A DNA stretch of 44,565 bases from Bacteroidota bacterium (GTDB lineage: Bacteria; Bacteroidota; Ignavibacteria; UBA10030; SZUA-254): the NCBI GenBank assembly GCA_020056225.1, contig JAGVIE010000011.1:1-44565 (forward strand), read 5' to 3'. Below are positions 19,418 through 28,198 of the stretch, piece after piece. The translations under genes and the position numbers were made by a program. The notes beneath the pieces were generated by a model. That model did no database searches and had not been told where the DNA came from. It worked only from the letters and a program-made list of their open reading frames with translations. The number at the start of each line of letters is the position of its first letter. Within the stretch, counting starts at the first letter, position 1.

Positions 19418-20878
19418 TCAACTAATGTTGCGTTCAAGTTTCGACCGTAATTGCTGAACAAGAGACTTCTGTTTTTGATCGAGCCCCATACTGTCTTCTA
19501 CACACTGATAAGCATGAATCACGGTGCTATGGTCTCGTCCACCAAAATGTAAACCTATGGTTTTCAGAGATGAATTAGTAAGCTCTTTAGCGAGATACAT
19601 AGCGATCTGTCGAGCGTTTACAACTTCCTGTTTTCTTGTTTTGGCGCGCAATAAATCTTCGGGGATCATCATATACTCTGCAACAACACGCTGTATTTCT
19701 TCAATAGTAACATGTGAACGCACTTCACCGATAATAGATCGAACAACACTCTTAGCAAGTTCTAAATCGATATCTCGGTTTTCAAGAGAAGCGCGGGCGA
19801 GCAAACCTATAAGACAACTTTCAAGTTCACGTATATTAGAAGTTATATTAGAAGCAATAAATTCTACAACATTATGTGATAAATCGATTCCATCATCACT
19901 ACTTTTTTTCTGGAGTATAGCAATTCTTGTTTCAAGGTCAGGTGGTTGGATATCGGCAGTTAAGCCCCATTGAAAACGTGATATTAATCTCTCATTAACG
20001 CTTTTCAATTCTTTTGGAGGTTTATCGGAAGAAAGCACAATTTGCTTTCCAAGATGATAAAGAGCGTTAAACGTGTGGAAAAACATATCCTGTGTTTTTT
20101 CTTTACCTGCAAAAAACTGTATATCATCAACAACAAGAAGATCAACACTGCGATAATAGTTAGAAAAATCAGCAACCCGATCTTTTTGAATAGCCTCGAC
20201 AAAATCGATAGTAAATTTTTCACTTGAAACGTATAGTATCCGATTTGTTTTGCCCGAGCTCAGTAGGTGATTACCAATAGCATGGACCAGATGTGTTTTT
20301 CCTAATCCCACACCGCCATAAATAACAAGTGGATTAAACGAAGTACCGCCCGGATTATTAGCAACAGCAAGCGCAGCTGCACGCGCAAATTGATTACTCT
20401 CACCTTTTATGTAATTGTCAAACGTATAACGTGGATTAATAGAATGATTAATAGATGGTTGCGAAATTTTTATCGTTGAAACTTTAGTGAGTAATTCCGG
20501 CACTGAAGATTTTATGCTTAAAGGTCCAGCGGGCAATTTTCCAAGGTTTGCCTGCGTAGAATCGAAGTCTATGGAAAGTAAAGAAGATTCACGCTCCTCA
20601 GATGTAATGATGTGATCAACAACAATCTCCCGACCGGTAACCTGTGTTAATGCTTCATTGATCAGAGAATAATAATGCTCTTCGAGCCAGTCTGAAAAAA
20701 ATTGACTCGGCACTTTAATTGACAATTTGTTTTTCTCGATTTGAAGTGGAATGATCGGCTCAAACCAGGTCTTATAGCTTTGGTTGTTTACTCGATCCTG
20801 AAGGATAGTGAGACAATCAGCCCAAAGCTTCTTAGTGTATTCGTTGTCGAAAATATTTTCATTATTCTGATCGTGCAT
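19418..20878 (-). CDS. dnaA: Chromosomal replication initiator protein DnaA
   Basis: This 486-residue AAA+ protein binds DnaA boxes and melts the origin. Domain I (about 14-90) has LWADCLTILQDRVNNQSYKTW for helicase and self-interaction. A short linker follows, then the AAA+ domain starting at RYTFDNYIKGESNQ. Walker A is GGVGLGKTH at 188-196 and Walker B is LLVVDDIQFFAGKEKTQ. Sensor residues lie in VNERLISRFQWG. Domain IV ends with the DNA-binding signature GGRDHSTVIHA. The gene is read away from the large plus-strand intergenic gap that carries repeats like its own binding sites. Confidence 0.98.
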   Translation of the reverse strand: MHDQNNENIFDNEYTKKLWADCLTILQDRVNNQSYKTWFEPIIPLQIEKNKLSIKVPSQFFSDWLEEHYYSLINEALTQVTGREIVVDHIITSEERESSLLSIDFDSTQANLGKLPAGPLSIKSSVPELLTKVSTIKISQPSINHSINPRYTFDNYIKGESNQFARAAALAVANNPGGTSFNPLVIYGGVGLGKTHLVHAIGNHLLSSGKTNRILYVSSEKFTIDFVEAIQKDRVADFSNYYRSVDLLVVDDIQFFAGKEKTQDMFFHTFNALYHLGKQIVLSSDKPPKELKSVNERLISRFQWGLTADIQPPDLETRIAILQKKSSDDGIDLSHNVVEFIASNITSNIRELESCLIGLLARASLENRDIDLELAKSVVRSIIGEVRSHVTIEEIQRVVAEYMMIPEDLLRAKTRKQEVVNARQIAMYLAKELTNSSLKTIGLHFGGRDHSTVIHAYQCVEDSMGLDQKQKSLVQQLRSKLERNIS

Positions 20879-20896
20879 GGCAATTAGCTGTAAGTA

Positions 20897-20911
20897 AATA
20901 TGTTTAACATG
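20897..20911. repeat. 15-mer AATATGTTTAACATG, copy upstream of dnaA
   Basis: The identical 15 bases occur at 19289-19303, downstream of dnaA. The core ATGTTTAACAT is palindromic except at its centre. It starts 19 nt upstream of the dnaA start codon, so a protein bound here could affect dnaA expression. Confidence 0.7.
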
Positions 20912-20934
20912 GTTTGAGTGTTATTAACAAAGAA

Positions 20935-20950
20935 TTCACAAATTTGTGAA
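20935..20950. promoter_or_regulatory. Perfect 16-bp palindrome upstream of dnaA
   Basis: TTCACAAATTTGTGAA is a perfect inverted repeat 57 nt upstream of the dnaA start, beside a DnaA-box-like nonamer. It has the size and symmetry of an operator for a dimeric regulator. It is too short and AT-rich, and lacks a T-tract, to be a terminator. The binding protein is unknown. Confidence 0.5.
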
Positions 20951-21267
20951 CAAAGAAATAGATATTCAATAAAAACTAGAATAATTAATATTATGAAAGA
21001 ATAAAAATTACAGAATATCTATGTTATTTTACCCTAACAATAAATTCATTAATTATTAACAAAACACTTTAAGCAGAAACAGCTAAAAACGACATATATT
21101 TATAGAAATAAATTCAAAGCAATAAATTATCAACTAATTATTAACAAAACAGTATTAAGTTTTCCCCTACCTTAAAGTACTAAGAATAGATGACCATGGC
21201 AAGTAAAATATTGCTCAAGCATTTTTTATTTGTTTTACATGTCCAATTTTTTTATATTAAATGCAAA

Positions 21268-21321
21268 TTCGGTAATATAAAATACCGGAAGAGGATTGTA
21301 AGCAAACAATCCTCTTTTTTT
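21268..21321 (+). terminator. Leader hairpins ending in an intrinsic terminator, before rpmH
   Basis: A first hairpin (TTCGGTA with TACCGGAA, one bulge, 21268-21290) is followed by a perfect 10-bp stem AGAGGATTGT/ACAATCCTCT (21290-21315) with a six-base loop and a run of T. The T-tract follows on the plus strand only, so it acts on transcripts heading into rpmH, 32 nt before its start. No gene precedes it on this strand. It is therefore either an attenuator of the rpmH-rnpA-yidD-yidC operon or the end of a short leader/small RNA. Confidence 0.72.
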
Positions 21322-21353
21322 GATTTATTTAATGAAAACATAAAGGTTTAGCG

Positions 21354-21506
21354 ATGAAAAGGACGTTCCAGCCCAGCAATATTAAGAGAAAGAACAAGCA
21401 TGGTTTTCGAGAGAGGATGAAAACAAAAGACGGGCGAAAGGTTCTGGCGAGACGTCGCGCAAAGGGTCGTTGGAAACTAACGGTTAGCGACGAAGGTAAA
21501 AATTAG
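21354..21506 (+). CDS. rpmH: 50S ribosomal protein L34
   Basis: This 50-residue, very basic protein of the large subunit is too short for a 60-residue ORF cut-off. From ATG 21354 it reads [20 protein letters not shown] and later [17 protein letters not shown], the standard L34 pattern. It has an AAAGG ribosome-binding site. The C-terminus is a few residues longer than in E. coli. rnpA follows 16 nt on, as in most bacteria near the origin. Confidence 0.96.
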   Translation: MKRTFQPSNIKRKNKHGFRERMKTKDGRKVLARRRAKGRWKLTVSDEGKN

Positions 21507-21522
21507 AAATATACTTGCCGGC

Positions 21523-21927
21523 GTGTTGCAGAAACTCGAAAAAGTTGAAATCATCAGGGGAAGAAAAAAATTTAAAATAGTATATGAAAATGGAGTTGAA
21601 TTAAAAGGGAAAACTCTCCGCTGTCTGGTGGCTACAACTGGCATAAATGAATTGTTAACAAAGAGAAAGATATTATTCGGCATTTCAATTAGTCGTAAAG
21701 TCAGGCTCGCCGTAGATCGCAATCGTATTAAACGCCTAATCCGAGAATCATACCGAAGGAACAAGAGTATATTAATCGTGAACAATGAAAACTGTATAAT
21801 ACCGTCTGCATTATTGTTTATCTACCGACCTCCTGTAACCGAAAATCATTTTCCATCGTATAGTGATATTGACAACGACATAAAACACATTTTGGATAAA
21901 ATTCTTCATGGGATATTTCCTAAGTAA
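21523..21927 (+). CDS. rnpA: Ribonuclease P protein component
   Basis: This 134-residue basic protein assists the RNase P RNA in maturing the 5' ends of tRNAs. The family signature [16 protein letters not shown] is present after [10 protein letters not shown]. The start is taken as GTG 21523, 16 nt after rpmH; no ATG fits in frame. The C-terminus is longer than usual and its last 20 nt overlap yidD, which couples the two. Confidence 0.93.
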   Translation: MLQKLEKVEIIRGRKKFKIVYENGVELKGKTLRCLVATTGINELLTKRKILFGISISRKVRLAVDRNRIKRLIRESYRRNKSILIVNNENCIIPSALLFIYRPPVTENHFPSYSDIDNDIKHILDKILHGIFPK

Positions 21928-22132
21928 GCTCATCATACTTTTTATCCAAACTTATCAGAGAATTATTGCTCCACTGTTACCACCAGACACGTGTAGATTT
22001 TATCCAACTTGTTCCTCCTATGCAATTGAAGCGATTAGAAAACATGGAGTAGGCGGCGGTATCATGTTGGCGATAAAAAGAGTTTTAAGATGCCATCCAT
22101 TCAATCCGGGTGGATACGATCCAGTTCCGTAA
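21908..22132 (+). CDS. yidD: Membrane protein insertion efficiency factor YidD
   Basis: This 74-residue protein has an amphipathic N-terminal helix ([20 protein letters not shown]) and the conserved cysteine motif [19 protein letters not shown] followed by [17 protein letters not shown]. YidD helps the Sec/YidC route of membrane protein insertion. It overlaps rnpA and precedes yidC by 26 nt, the conserved order. Confidence 0.95.
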   Translation: MGYFLSKLIILFIQTYQRIIAPLLPPDTCRFYPTCSSYAIEAIRKHGVGGGIMLAIKRVLRCHPFNPGGYDPVP

Positions 22133-22158
22133 TAACCAATTTAAATCGGTGAAATAGC

Positions 22159-23955
22159 ATGGAAAAAAATACAATCATAGGCTTCATTTTAATCGGCTTA
22201 GTTCTAATGATTTGGCTATGGATAAGCACCCCCCCCCAAAAACCGCTTAAAGTCAACGATGATAGCACTAAAACAACTCAAACAAAGACACAACGAGAAA
22301 TAAAACCAGCGGCAACCGACATAACTAGTTCGAAAAAGAAATCAAAAGAAGATTCTCTTGGCAGGTATTTTTCTCACCTCAATGTGGGAAAAGGAAAGAT
22401 ATTTATCATTGAGACCGATATTTATCGCGCCGAAATATCATCGCTTGGAGGCTCAATTCTAAAATGGGAACTGAAACAATACAAAACGTGGGATAAATAT
22501 CCTGTAAATTTGGTAAACTCAACAAGAGGGGGAGACTTCCACCTTCTTTTCTATACCTCTGACGGCAAACTGGTTAACACTAAAGGTTTATACTTTCAAC
22601 CATCGTTTACCCAGAACCAGATTTTTAAAATTGGCGAGAACGATTCATTAACTATTGAAATGATTCTTAGCGTGAACAATGAGAGCCGAATAGTTAAGAC
22701 TTTAAAATTTTATGGAAATCAATACTCATTTAACGCTATCTATCGTTTTGATAAGATGGAGTCTATTATTGCTAATTTTGCATACCAAGTGACCTGGTCA
22801 TCTGGCATGCCTTATTCCGAACATAATAGCGTTGACGAATCGAATTTTTCTAAAGCTTTTGCTTATGCGGGTGGTGAGTTAACAGAAATAGACGCCAGCA
22901 ATTTGAATGAGCCAGCGATGGACAGCATCTCCGGAAAAGTTGCATGGATAGCCGAAAGAAACAAATATTTCGCTATAGCAATTATTCCAAGGGGCAAGGA
23001 TAGCCAGGGCGCATATATTGAAGGACGGAGATCGGGACTTCCCGATGAAGGAGCGCGGGAAGATTATAATATTGCAATAGAGATGCCGTTTATGAGCCAC
23101 ACTACAGAGTCTGATAGTTTTACGGTATACCTGGGACCACTCGGGTTTGATGCCGTAAAAAAGTATAATGTTGGGTTAGATCAGATAATGAGCCTGGGTG
23201 CGGCGTGGATAATACGCCCAATTTCAGAATACGTTATTATTCCGGTGTTTAGATTTTTGAAAATATTTATTCCCAACTACGGTGTTGTTTTAATAATATT
23301 CTCATTTATCATAAAAATAGTACTTCACCCGCTAACCAAAAGTAGTATGAAGTCGATGCAGAAAATGCAGGCGCTGCAGCCGATGATGAATGAGATTCGT
23401 GAAAAATATAAAGATGATCCGCAGAAAATGAATCAGCAGGTTATGAGATTGTATAAAGAATATGGCGTCAACCCGGCGGGCGGATGTCTTCCCATGCTCC
23501 TTCAGCTTCCCATCCTTTATGCATTGTGGGCCGTGTTTAGCTCGGCGATTGAGTTGAGGCAGGCATCATTCATATGGTGGATCCAGGACCTCTCTATTCC
23601 CGATGTGGTTGCGCGACTTCCTTTTCGTATTCCGATTTTTAATATAACTGAGATTAGCGGGCTTGCGCTTCTCATGGGCGTAACTATGTTTATTCAACAA
23701 AAAATGTCAGTTAAAGACCCCCGTCAAAAAATGATGGTATGGTTAATGCCTATTCTGCTAACACTCATGTTTAATAGTTTTCCATCTGGTTTGAATCTAT
23801 ATTATTTTGTATTCAACTTATTATCAATAGCACAGCAGGCATGGATTAACCGACAACATAAAGGGGAGCCGCTAAGAAAAATTGAAGTTAAAAAATCTTT
23901 CGGTGGATGGATAAGTAAAATTGCCAAAGATCTTCCCGCCAAGCAGAAACACTAA
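22159..23955 (+). CDS. yidC: Membrane protein insertase YidC
   Basis: This 598-residue inner-membrane insertase folds and inserts proteins with or without SecYEG. It has an N-terminal anchor (IIGFILIGLVLMIWLWI), then a periplasmic beta domain (about 70-340) as in Gram-negative YidC. The five-helix core begins at YVIIPVFRFLKIFIPNYGVV, with KSSMKSMQKMQALQPMMNEI, the family hallmark cytoplasmic loop, and GGCLPMLLQLPILYALW. The large periplasmic domain supports a two-membrane cell. A run of nine C (22229-22237) sits at codons 24-27 without breaking the frame. Confidence 0.96.
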   Translation: MEKNTIIGFILIGLVLMIWLWISTPPQKPLKVNDDSTKTTQTKTQREIKPAATDITSSKKKSKEDSLGRYFSHLNVGKGKIFIIETDIYRAEISSLGGSILKWELKQYKTWDKYPVNLVNSTRGGDFHLLFYTSDGKLVNTKGLYFQPSFTQNQIFKIGENDSLTIEMILSVNNESRIVKTLKFYGNQYSFNAIYRFDKMESIIANFAYQVTWSSGMPYSEHNSVDESNFSKAFAYAGGELTEIDASNLNEPAMDSISGKVAWIAERNKYFAIAIIPRGKDSQGAYIEGRRSGLPDEGAREDYNIAIEMPFMSHTTESDSFTVYLGPLGFDAVKKYNVGLDQIMSLGAAWIIRPISEYVIIPVFRFLKIFIPNYGVVLIIFSFIIKIVLHPLTKSSMKSMQKMQALQPMMNEIREKYKDDPQKMNQQVMRLYKEYGVNPAGGCLPMLLQLPILYALWAVFSSAIELRQASFIWWIQDLSIPDVVARLPFRIPIFNITEISGLALLMGVTMFIQQKMSVKDPRQKMMVWLMPILLTLMFNSFPSGLNLYYFVFNLLSIAQQAWINRQHKGEPLRKIEVKKSFGGWISKIAKDLPAKQKH

Positions 23956-23978
23956 AATATTAATAGAAGTTTTATTTT

Positions 23979-24010
23979 AAAACCCCGCCCGGAAAAGGAT
24001 GGGGTTTTTT
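23979..24010 (+). terminator. Intrinsic terminator after yidC
   Basis: The stem AAAACCCC/GGGGTTTT encloses a 14-base loop and is followed by TTATT on the plus strand. It lies 23 nt after the yidC stop and separates the ribosomal-protein/insertase operon from mnmE. Confidence 0.8.
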
Positions 24011-24068
24011 ATTAATTGAATTTCACTCGGGAGTTTTTTAAATTTAGAATAGACCTCATTTAATAACT

Positions 24069-25469
24069 ATGAATAACAAAGACGACACTATTGCTGCGAT
24101 TGCTACCCCAATCGGTATTGGGGGAATTTCTGTAATACGGATTTCTGGTAAGGGTGCTATTGAAAAAATTGGCAAAATTTTCAAAGGAAACAACGCTCTC
24201 TCGCACGCCAAATCACACACTGCTCATTATGGCAAAATAGTATGTGGGGATGGAAGAACAATTGACGAAATCGTTGCAACTATTTTTCGTTCGCCACGCT
24301 CTTACACATCAGAAGATATGGTTGAAATTAGTTGCCACGGTGGATATTACGTCACACAGGCGATATTGCAGGCGATCATCCATAATGAGATAAGACTTGC
24401 TGAGCCGGGCGAATTTACAAAAAGAGCTTTTTTGAGTGGTCGGATTGATTTAGTCCAAGCTGAAGCAGTAGCTGATATGATTAACGCCAGCACGGAAATA
24501 TACCACCGATTTGCGGTCCACCAATTGGAAGGTAGGCTTTCTAACGAGATAAATGAAATCAGAGATAAGTTAGTAAATCTTTGTAGTCTATTAGAACTTG
24601 AACTCGATTTTTCGGAAGAAAATTTAGAGGTTGTGAAAAAAGCACAAATTAAAACGGAAATAGAATCAATTACTAGAACGATACAGCAACTATCTCGTTC
24701 CTACAGTTACGGAAAACTTTATCGAGAGGGTGCAAAAGTAGCTATCGTAGGGAAACCCAATGTAGGTAAATCCAGTATTCTCAATACTTTACTAAACGAA
24801 AATAGAGCAATTGTAACCGAAATTCCCGGAACAACAAGAGATATTATCGAAGAAAAATTTGTTATTGATGGTGCATTGTTCAGCATTGCAGATACTGCTG
24901 GTATCCGAACGAGTAAAGATATAATTGAATCTATGGGAATTGAACTCGCAAAAAAAAAAATAAATATGGCCGATATTATTCTAATTGTAGTGGACCCAAC
25001 CCAAGATATTGAAAGCGAAGACGACGACATCCTCGAATTAATAGGAAACATCAAAAGTAATATTGTTGGGAATAAACTGCTTATTGTTAATAAAATCGAT
25101 ATAGCTATGCCAAAATCTGATATGAATAATTATATAAAAAAATTCTTACTGACTCCGATATTTCTTTCAGCCAAGACTGGCTATGGGCTGAACAAATTAA
25201 AACGAGCAATGTTTTCCGTAGTTGTGGAAAGCCAGCGCACTGATTATCATGGTAACTCAATTATTATCAATGGGAGGCATAAAGAATGCTTAAGAAAGGC
25301 AGAAATACATTTAGCACAAGCCCTTGAAGGAACAGTCAGACAAGCGAGCAATGAGTTCATAGTATTTGACATTAATACAGCAATTAACGATTTAAGCGAA
25401 ATAATAGGAACCGTAATAACAGAGGAAATACTTAATAATATTTTTTCAAAATTCTGTATAGGTAAATAG
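24069..25469 (+). CDS. mnmE: tRNA modification GTPase MnmE
   Basis: With MnmG, this enzyme installs the carboxymethylaminomethyl group on wobble U34 of certain tRNAs. The N-terminal tetrahydrofolate-binding domain starts [20 protein letters not shown]. The helical domain is interrupted by a G domain with G1 [12 protein letters not shown] near residue 227, G2/G3 PGTTRDI and DTAGI, and NKID. The protein ends in the invariant FCIGK with the catalytic-loop Cys. At 466 residues it is of normal length. An A11 run (24950-24960) lies within the G domain in frame. Confidence 0.97.
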   Translation: MNNKDDTIAAIATPIGIGGISVIRISGKGAIEKIGKIFKGNNALSHAKSHTAHYGKIVCGDGRTIDEIVATIFRSPRSYTSEDMVEISCHGGYYVTQAILQAIIHNEIRLAEPGEFTKRAFLSGRIDLVQAEAVADMINASTEIYHRFAVHQLEGRLSNEINEIRDKLVNLCSLLELELDFSEENLEVVKKAQIKTEIESITRTIQQLSRSYSYGKLYREGAKVAIVGKPNVGKSSILNTLLNENRAIVTEIPGTTRDIIEEKFVIDGALFSIADTAGIRTSKDIIESMGIELAKKKINMADIILIVVDPTQDIESEDDDILELIGNIKSNIVGNKLLIVNKIDIAMPKSDMNNYIKKFLLTPIFLSAKTGYGLNKLKRAMFSVVVESQRTDYHGNSIIINGRHKECLRKAEIHLAQALEGTVRQASNEFIVFDINTAINDLSEIIGTVITEEILNNIFSKFCIGK

Positions 25470-25472
25470 AAT

Positions 25473-25488
25473 TGTTTCACGTGGAACA
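25473..25488. promoter_or_regulatory. parS centromere site (ParB binding)
   Basis: TGTTTCACGTGGAACA lies 12 nt before the mnmG start and is a palindrome with one mismatched pair. It matches the ParB/Spo0J consensus TGTTNCACGTGNAACA closely. Its distance of about 4.5 kb from the dnaA-side gap is typical of origin-proximal parS sites. Confidence 0.88.
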
Positions 25489-25500
25489 GATAATCAATCA

Positions 25501-27408
25501 TTGAAAACAAAATACGACATAGTAGTTATCGGAGGCGGACATGCTGGTATTGAAGCGGCGTTGTCGGCAGCAAGGATGGGGTGTAATACACTGTTAGTTA
25601 CTACTGATCAAAAATCTATTGGAAGGATGTCGTGTAATCCAGCAATTGGTGGCACCGCAAAAGGTCACATCGTAAAGGAGATTGATGCGCTTGGTGGTGA
25701 AATGGGTAAAATTGCAGATAAAACCGGAATACACTTCAAAATGCTTAACTTATCTAAAGGTCCCGCGGTATGGTCACCGCGGTGCCAATCTGATAGAAAT
25801 TGGTATTCTGAAGAAGCACAAATATGCATATATAATCAAGACACACTTGATGTATTTGAAGATTCTGTTGTCGACATAGTAATTACCGAGAATAGACATT
25901 CGCAAAAAGACCACGTGGAGGCGATTTATACTAAGTCTGGAACGAAGATAGATTGTAAATGCTTGATATTATGCCCAGGGACTTTTTTGAGAGGAATCTT
26001 ACACACTGGGCTTAGATCTATTCCCGGTGGAAGGTATGGTGAAAAGCCATCGAACAAGATCACAAAAAACTTAGAGAAAAAAGGACTAATAATCGGACGC
26101 TTTAAAACTGGAACACCTCCACGAATTGATTTTAGTAGTATGGATCTATCGCAATTGATAATTCATCATGGGGACGTAGAACCAACACCGTTTTCGCATC
26201 AAACAAAATTAATTACAAACACACAAACACCGGTCTATATGTCATTCACTAATATCAAAACACATAACGTTCTCAGATCAGGATTCAGCGAATCACCACT
26301 ATTTAGTGGAAGAATAAAAGGAGTTGGACCAAGGTATTGTCCGTCAATAGAGGATAAAATAAATCGATTTTCTGATCGTGAGCGTCATCAAATATTTCTT
26401 GAACCGGAAGGGTATAATACTAACATAGTTTATGTAAACGGGTACTCGACTAGTCTATCAAAACACATCCAAATCGAAGGTTTGAAGACAATCCCAGGAT
26501 TACAATCCGTAAAGATGCTACGCCCAGGCTACGCCGTCGAGTATGATTATTTTCCACCCCAACAATTAAAGCTTACCCTTGAATCTAAAAAAATTGAAGG
26601 TTTATATCTCGCAGGCCAAATAAACGGTACATCAGGATACGAAGAAGCGGCAGCTCAAGGTTTGATGGCGGGAATTAATGCGGCACTAAAAATTAAAGGA
26701 GAGGATCCGTTTATATTAAAAAGATCTCAAGCATATATAGGTGTCATGATTGACGACTTAATAAATAAAAATACAGAAGAACCGTACCGTATGTTCACAT
26801 CGCGAGCCGAACACAGATTAGCGCTAAGACAAGATAATGCCGACTTGAGATTGATGGAGTTTGGGCATAAATATGGGCTAATATCAAATGAGATATATAC
26901 TAGAGTGAAAAATAAATCAGAAATTATTAAGGAGGGAGTAATTTTTTTTAAATCTAAGAATGTGTCAGCAAACGAAATAAATCTGTTTCTTGTCTCCAAG
27001 GGTTCAGCAGTAATTAATCAGGGCAGCAAACTATCGAAAATAATTCAACGCCCCGAGATTTATCTAAATGATCTGATAATAATACCGACGCTAAGGGAAG
27101 ATAATTTTATTAAAACTCGATTATCTATGCTCGACCTAAAAGAAAAAAAAGAAATACTCCAACAAATAGAGATTGAACTAAAATATGAAGGATATCATAC
27201 ACGCCAGATGGAGCAGATAGAGAAATTTGAAAAACAAGAATCTATTACAATCCCGGAGGATTTTAATTTTGAAAAAATTAAATCACTATCCACAGAAGGA
27301 AAGGAAAAATTATCGCGAATAAGACCATCCTCGGTTGGTCAAGCTGCCCGCATCAGTGGCGTAACAAATGCAGATATCTCAGTATTGTTAGTTCACCTTC
27401 ACCGATAA
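25501..27408 (+). CDS. mnmG: tRNA uridine-5-carboxymethylaminomethyl synthesis enzyme MnmG (GidA)
   Basis: This 635-residue FAD enzyme is the partner of MnmE. The FAD site is [20 protein letters not shown] at the N-terminus. [20 protein letters not shown], then [10 protein letters not shown] and [19 protein letters not shown], are family blocks, and [15 protein letters not shown] starts the C-terminal tRNA-binding part. The start is TTG 25501, supported by homology to the usual N-terminus; no upstream ATG is in frame. It follows mnmE with only the parS site between. Confidence 0.96.
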   Translation: MKTKYDIVVIGGGHAGIEAALSAARMGCNTLLVTTDQKSIGRMSCNPAIGGTAKGHIVKEIDALGGEMGKIADKTGIHFKMLNLSKGPAVWSPRCQSDRNWYSEEAQICIYNQDTLDVFEDSVVDIVITENRHSQKDHVEAIYTKSGTKIDCKCLILCPGTFLRGILHTGLRSIPGGRYGEKPSNKITKNLEKKGLIIGRFKTGTPPRIDFSSMDLSQLIIHHGDVEPTPFSHQTKLITNTQTPVYMSFTNIKTHNVLRSGFSESPLFSGRIKGVGPRYCPSIEDKINRFSDRERHQIFLEPEGYNTNIVYVNGYSTSLSKHIQIEGLKTIPGLQSVKMLRPGYAVEYDYFPPQQLKLTLESKKIEGLYLAGQINGTSGYEEAAAQGLMAGINAALKIKGEDPFILKRSQAYIGVMIDDLINKNTEEPYRMFTSRAEHRLALRQDNADLRLMEFGHKYGLISNEIYTRVKNKSEIIKEGVIFFKSKNVSANEINLFLVSKGSAVINQGSKLSKIIQRPEIYLNDLIIIPTLREDNFIKTRLSMLDLKEKKEILQQIEIELKYEGYHTRQMEQIEKFEKQESITIPEDFNFEKIKSLSTEGKEKLSRIRPSSVGQAARISGVTNADISVLLVHLHR

Positions 27409-27416
27409 TCATCCTA

Positions 27417-27432
27417 CGTTTCATGTGGAACA
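27417..27432. promoter_or_regulatory. Second, weaker parS-like site
   Basis: CGTTTCATGTGGAACA, directly before the rsmG ATG, differs from the 25473 site at two positions. It keeps most ParB contact bases, but the central CpG is changed to TpG, so it may be a low-affinity site. Confidence 0.6.
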
Positions 27433-28191
27433 ATGAACCATAAACCTAATATTAACAGTAACTTAAAAATCGCCGACAACCACATCATGTTTATTCGAGA
27501 TATATTCGAAAAGAATAATTATAAGATCGAAAATTCACAACTCAACGCACTTGGATCGTATGTGGCAGAATTATTAAAATGGAATCAGGCAATAAACTTA
27601 ATTTCCCGCAAGGATACGGGCAAGATATGGATACAGCATATTCTATCCTCGATTTCATTTCTATTCATGTTTGAATTTAGAAAAAATTCTACAGTATTGG
27701 ATATAGGAACCGGAGGAGGGTTGCCGGGAATTCCACTATCTATTCTTTGTCCAGAACTTCGCTTCACGCTTATTGATTCAATTCAAAAAAAAATCAAAGC
27801 AGTTCAAAATATAATTGAAAATACAACATTGGAAAATGTAACCACTGTGTGTGCACGCGCAGAGGAGTTGAGTAAGAATAAAAAATTCCAAAATAAATTT
27901 GATTATGTTATTACCCGGTCAGTAGCTCCAGCAAAAAAATTATTAGAGTGGAGCAAACCGTTCTTGGTCAGCCAAAAGGATCCCTCACCCGCCCATGAAT
28001 CTATCATAACTCAAAGAAAAGTAATACCAGTAGGGTCGATAATATTGTTAAAAGGCGGAAATCTTCAAAGCGAAATAGAGGAAGCAAGGATCGAGCACCG
28101 CCCTCGGTTTATTCAAATCTTTCCAATCGCGATAAACGGAATCGAACCAACAGAATTGTTTGAAAAAAAAGTAATCATAATACAACCCTAA
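27433..28191 (+). CDS. rsmG: 16S rRNA (guanine527-N7)-methyltransferase RsmG (GidB)
   Basis: This 252-residue SAM-dependent enzyme methylates G527 of 16S rRNA. The N-terminal helical part contains LLKWNQAINLISRKD. The SAM site is VLDIGTGGGLPGIPLSILCP, and ITRSVAPAKKLLEWSKPFL is the typical block for 16S contacts. It is longer than many homologues because of an N-terminal extension and a loop near SQKDPSPAHES. Genome context (mnmE-mnmG-rsmG near dnaA) is classical. murQ follows 7 nt later. Confidence 0.94.
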   Translation: MNHKPNINSNLKIADNHIMFIRDIFEKNNYKIENSQLNALGSYVAELLKWNQAINLISRKDTGKIWIQHILSSISFLFMFEFRKNSTVLDIGTGGGLPGIPLSILCPELRFTLIDSIQKKIKAVQNIIENTTLENVTTVCARAEELSKNKKFQNKFDYVITRSVAPAKKLLEWSKPFLVSQKDPSPAHESIITQRKVIPVGSIILLKGGNLQSEIEEARIEHRPRFIQIFPIAINGIEPTELFEKKVIIIQP

Positions 28192-28198
28192 TTGAAAT

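Larger units (their letters stand above)
20879..21267. other. Candidate replication origin (oriC) upstream of dnaA
   Basis: This is a gene-free AT-rich stretch between divergent dnaA and rpmH. It holds three exact copies of TTATTAACA (20921-20929, 21053-21061, 21138-21146), one TTATCAACT (21127-21135), a perfect 16-bp palindrome at 20935-20950, and the 15-mer shared with the far side of dnaA (20897-20911). Gene direction switches here, minus to the left and plus to the right, as expected at a bidirectional origin. The canonical box TTATCCACA is absent, so the nonamer assignment is by resemblance and repetition. Confidence 0.7.
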
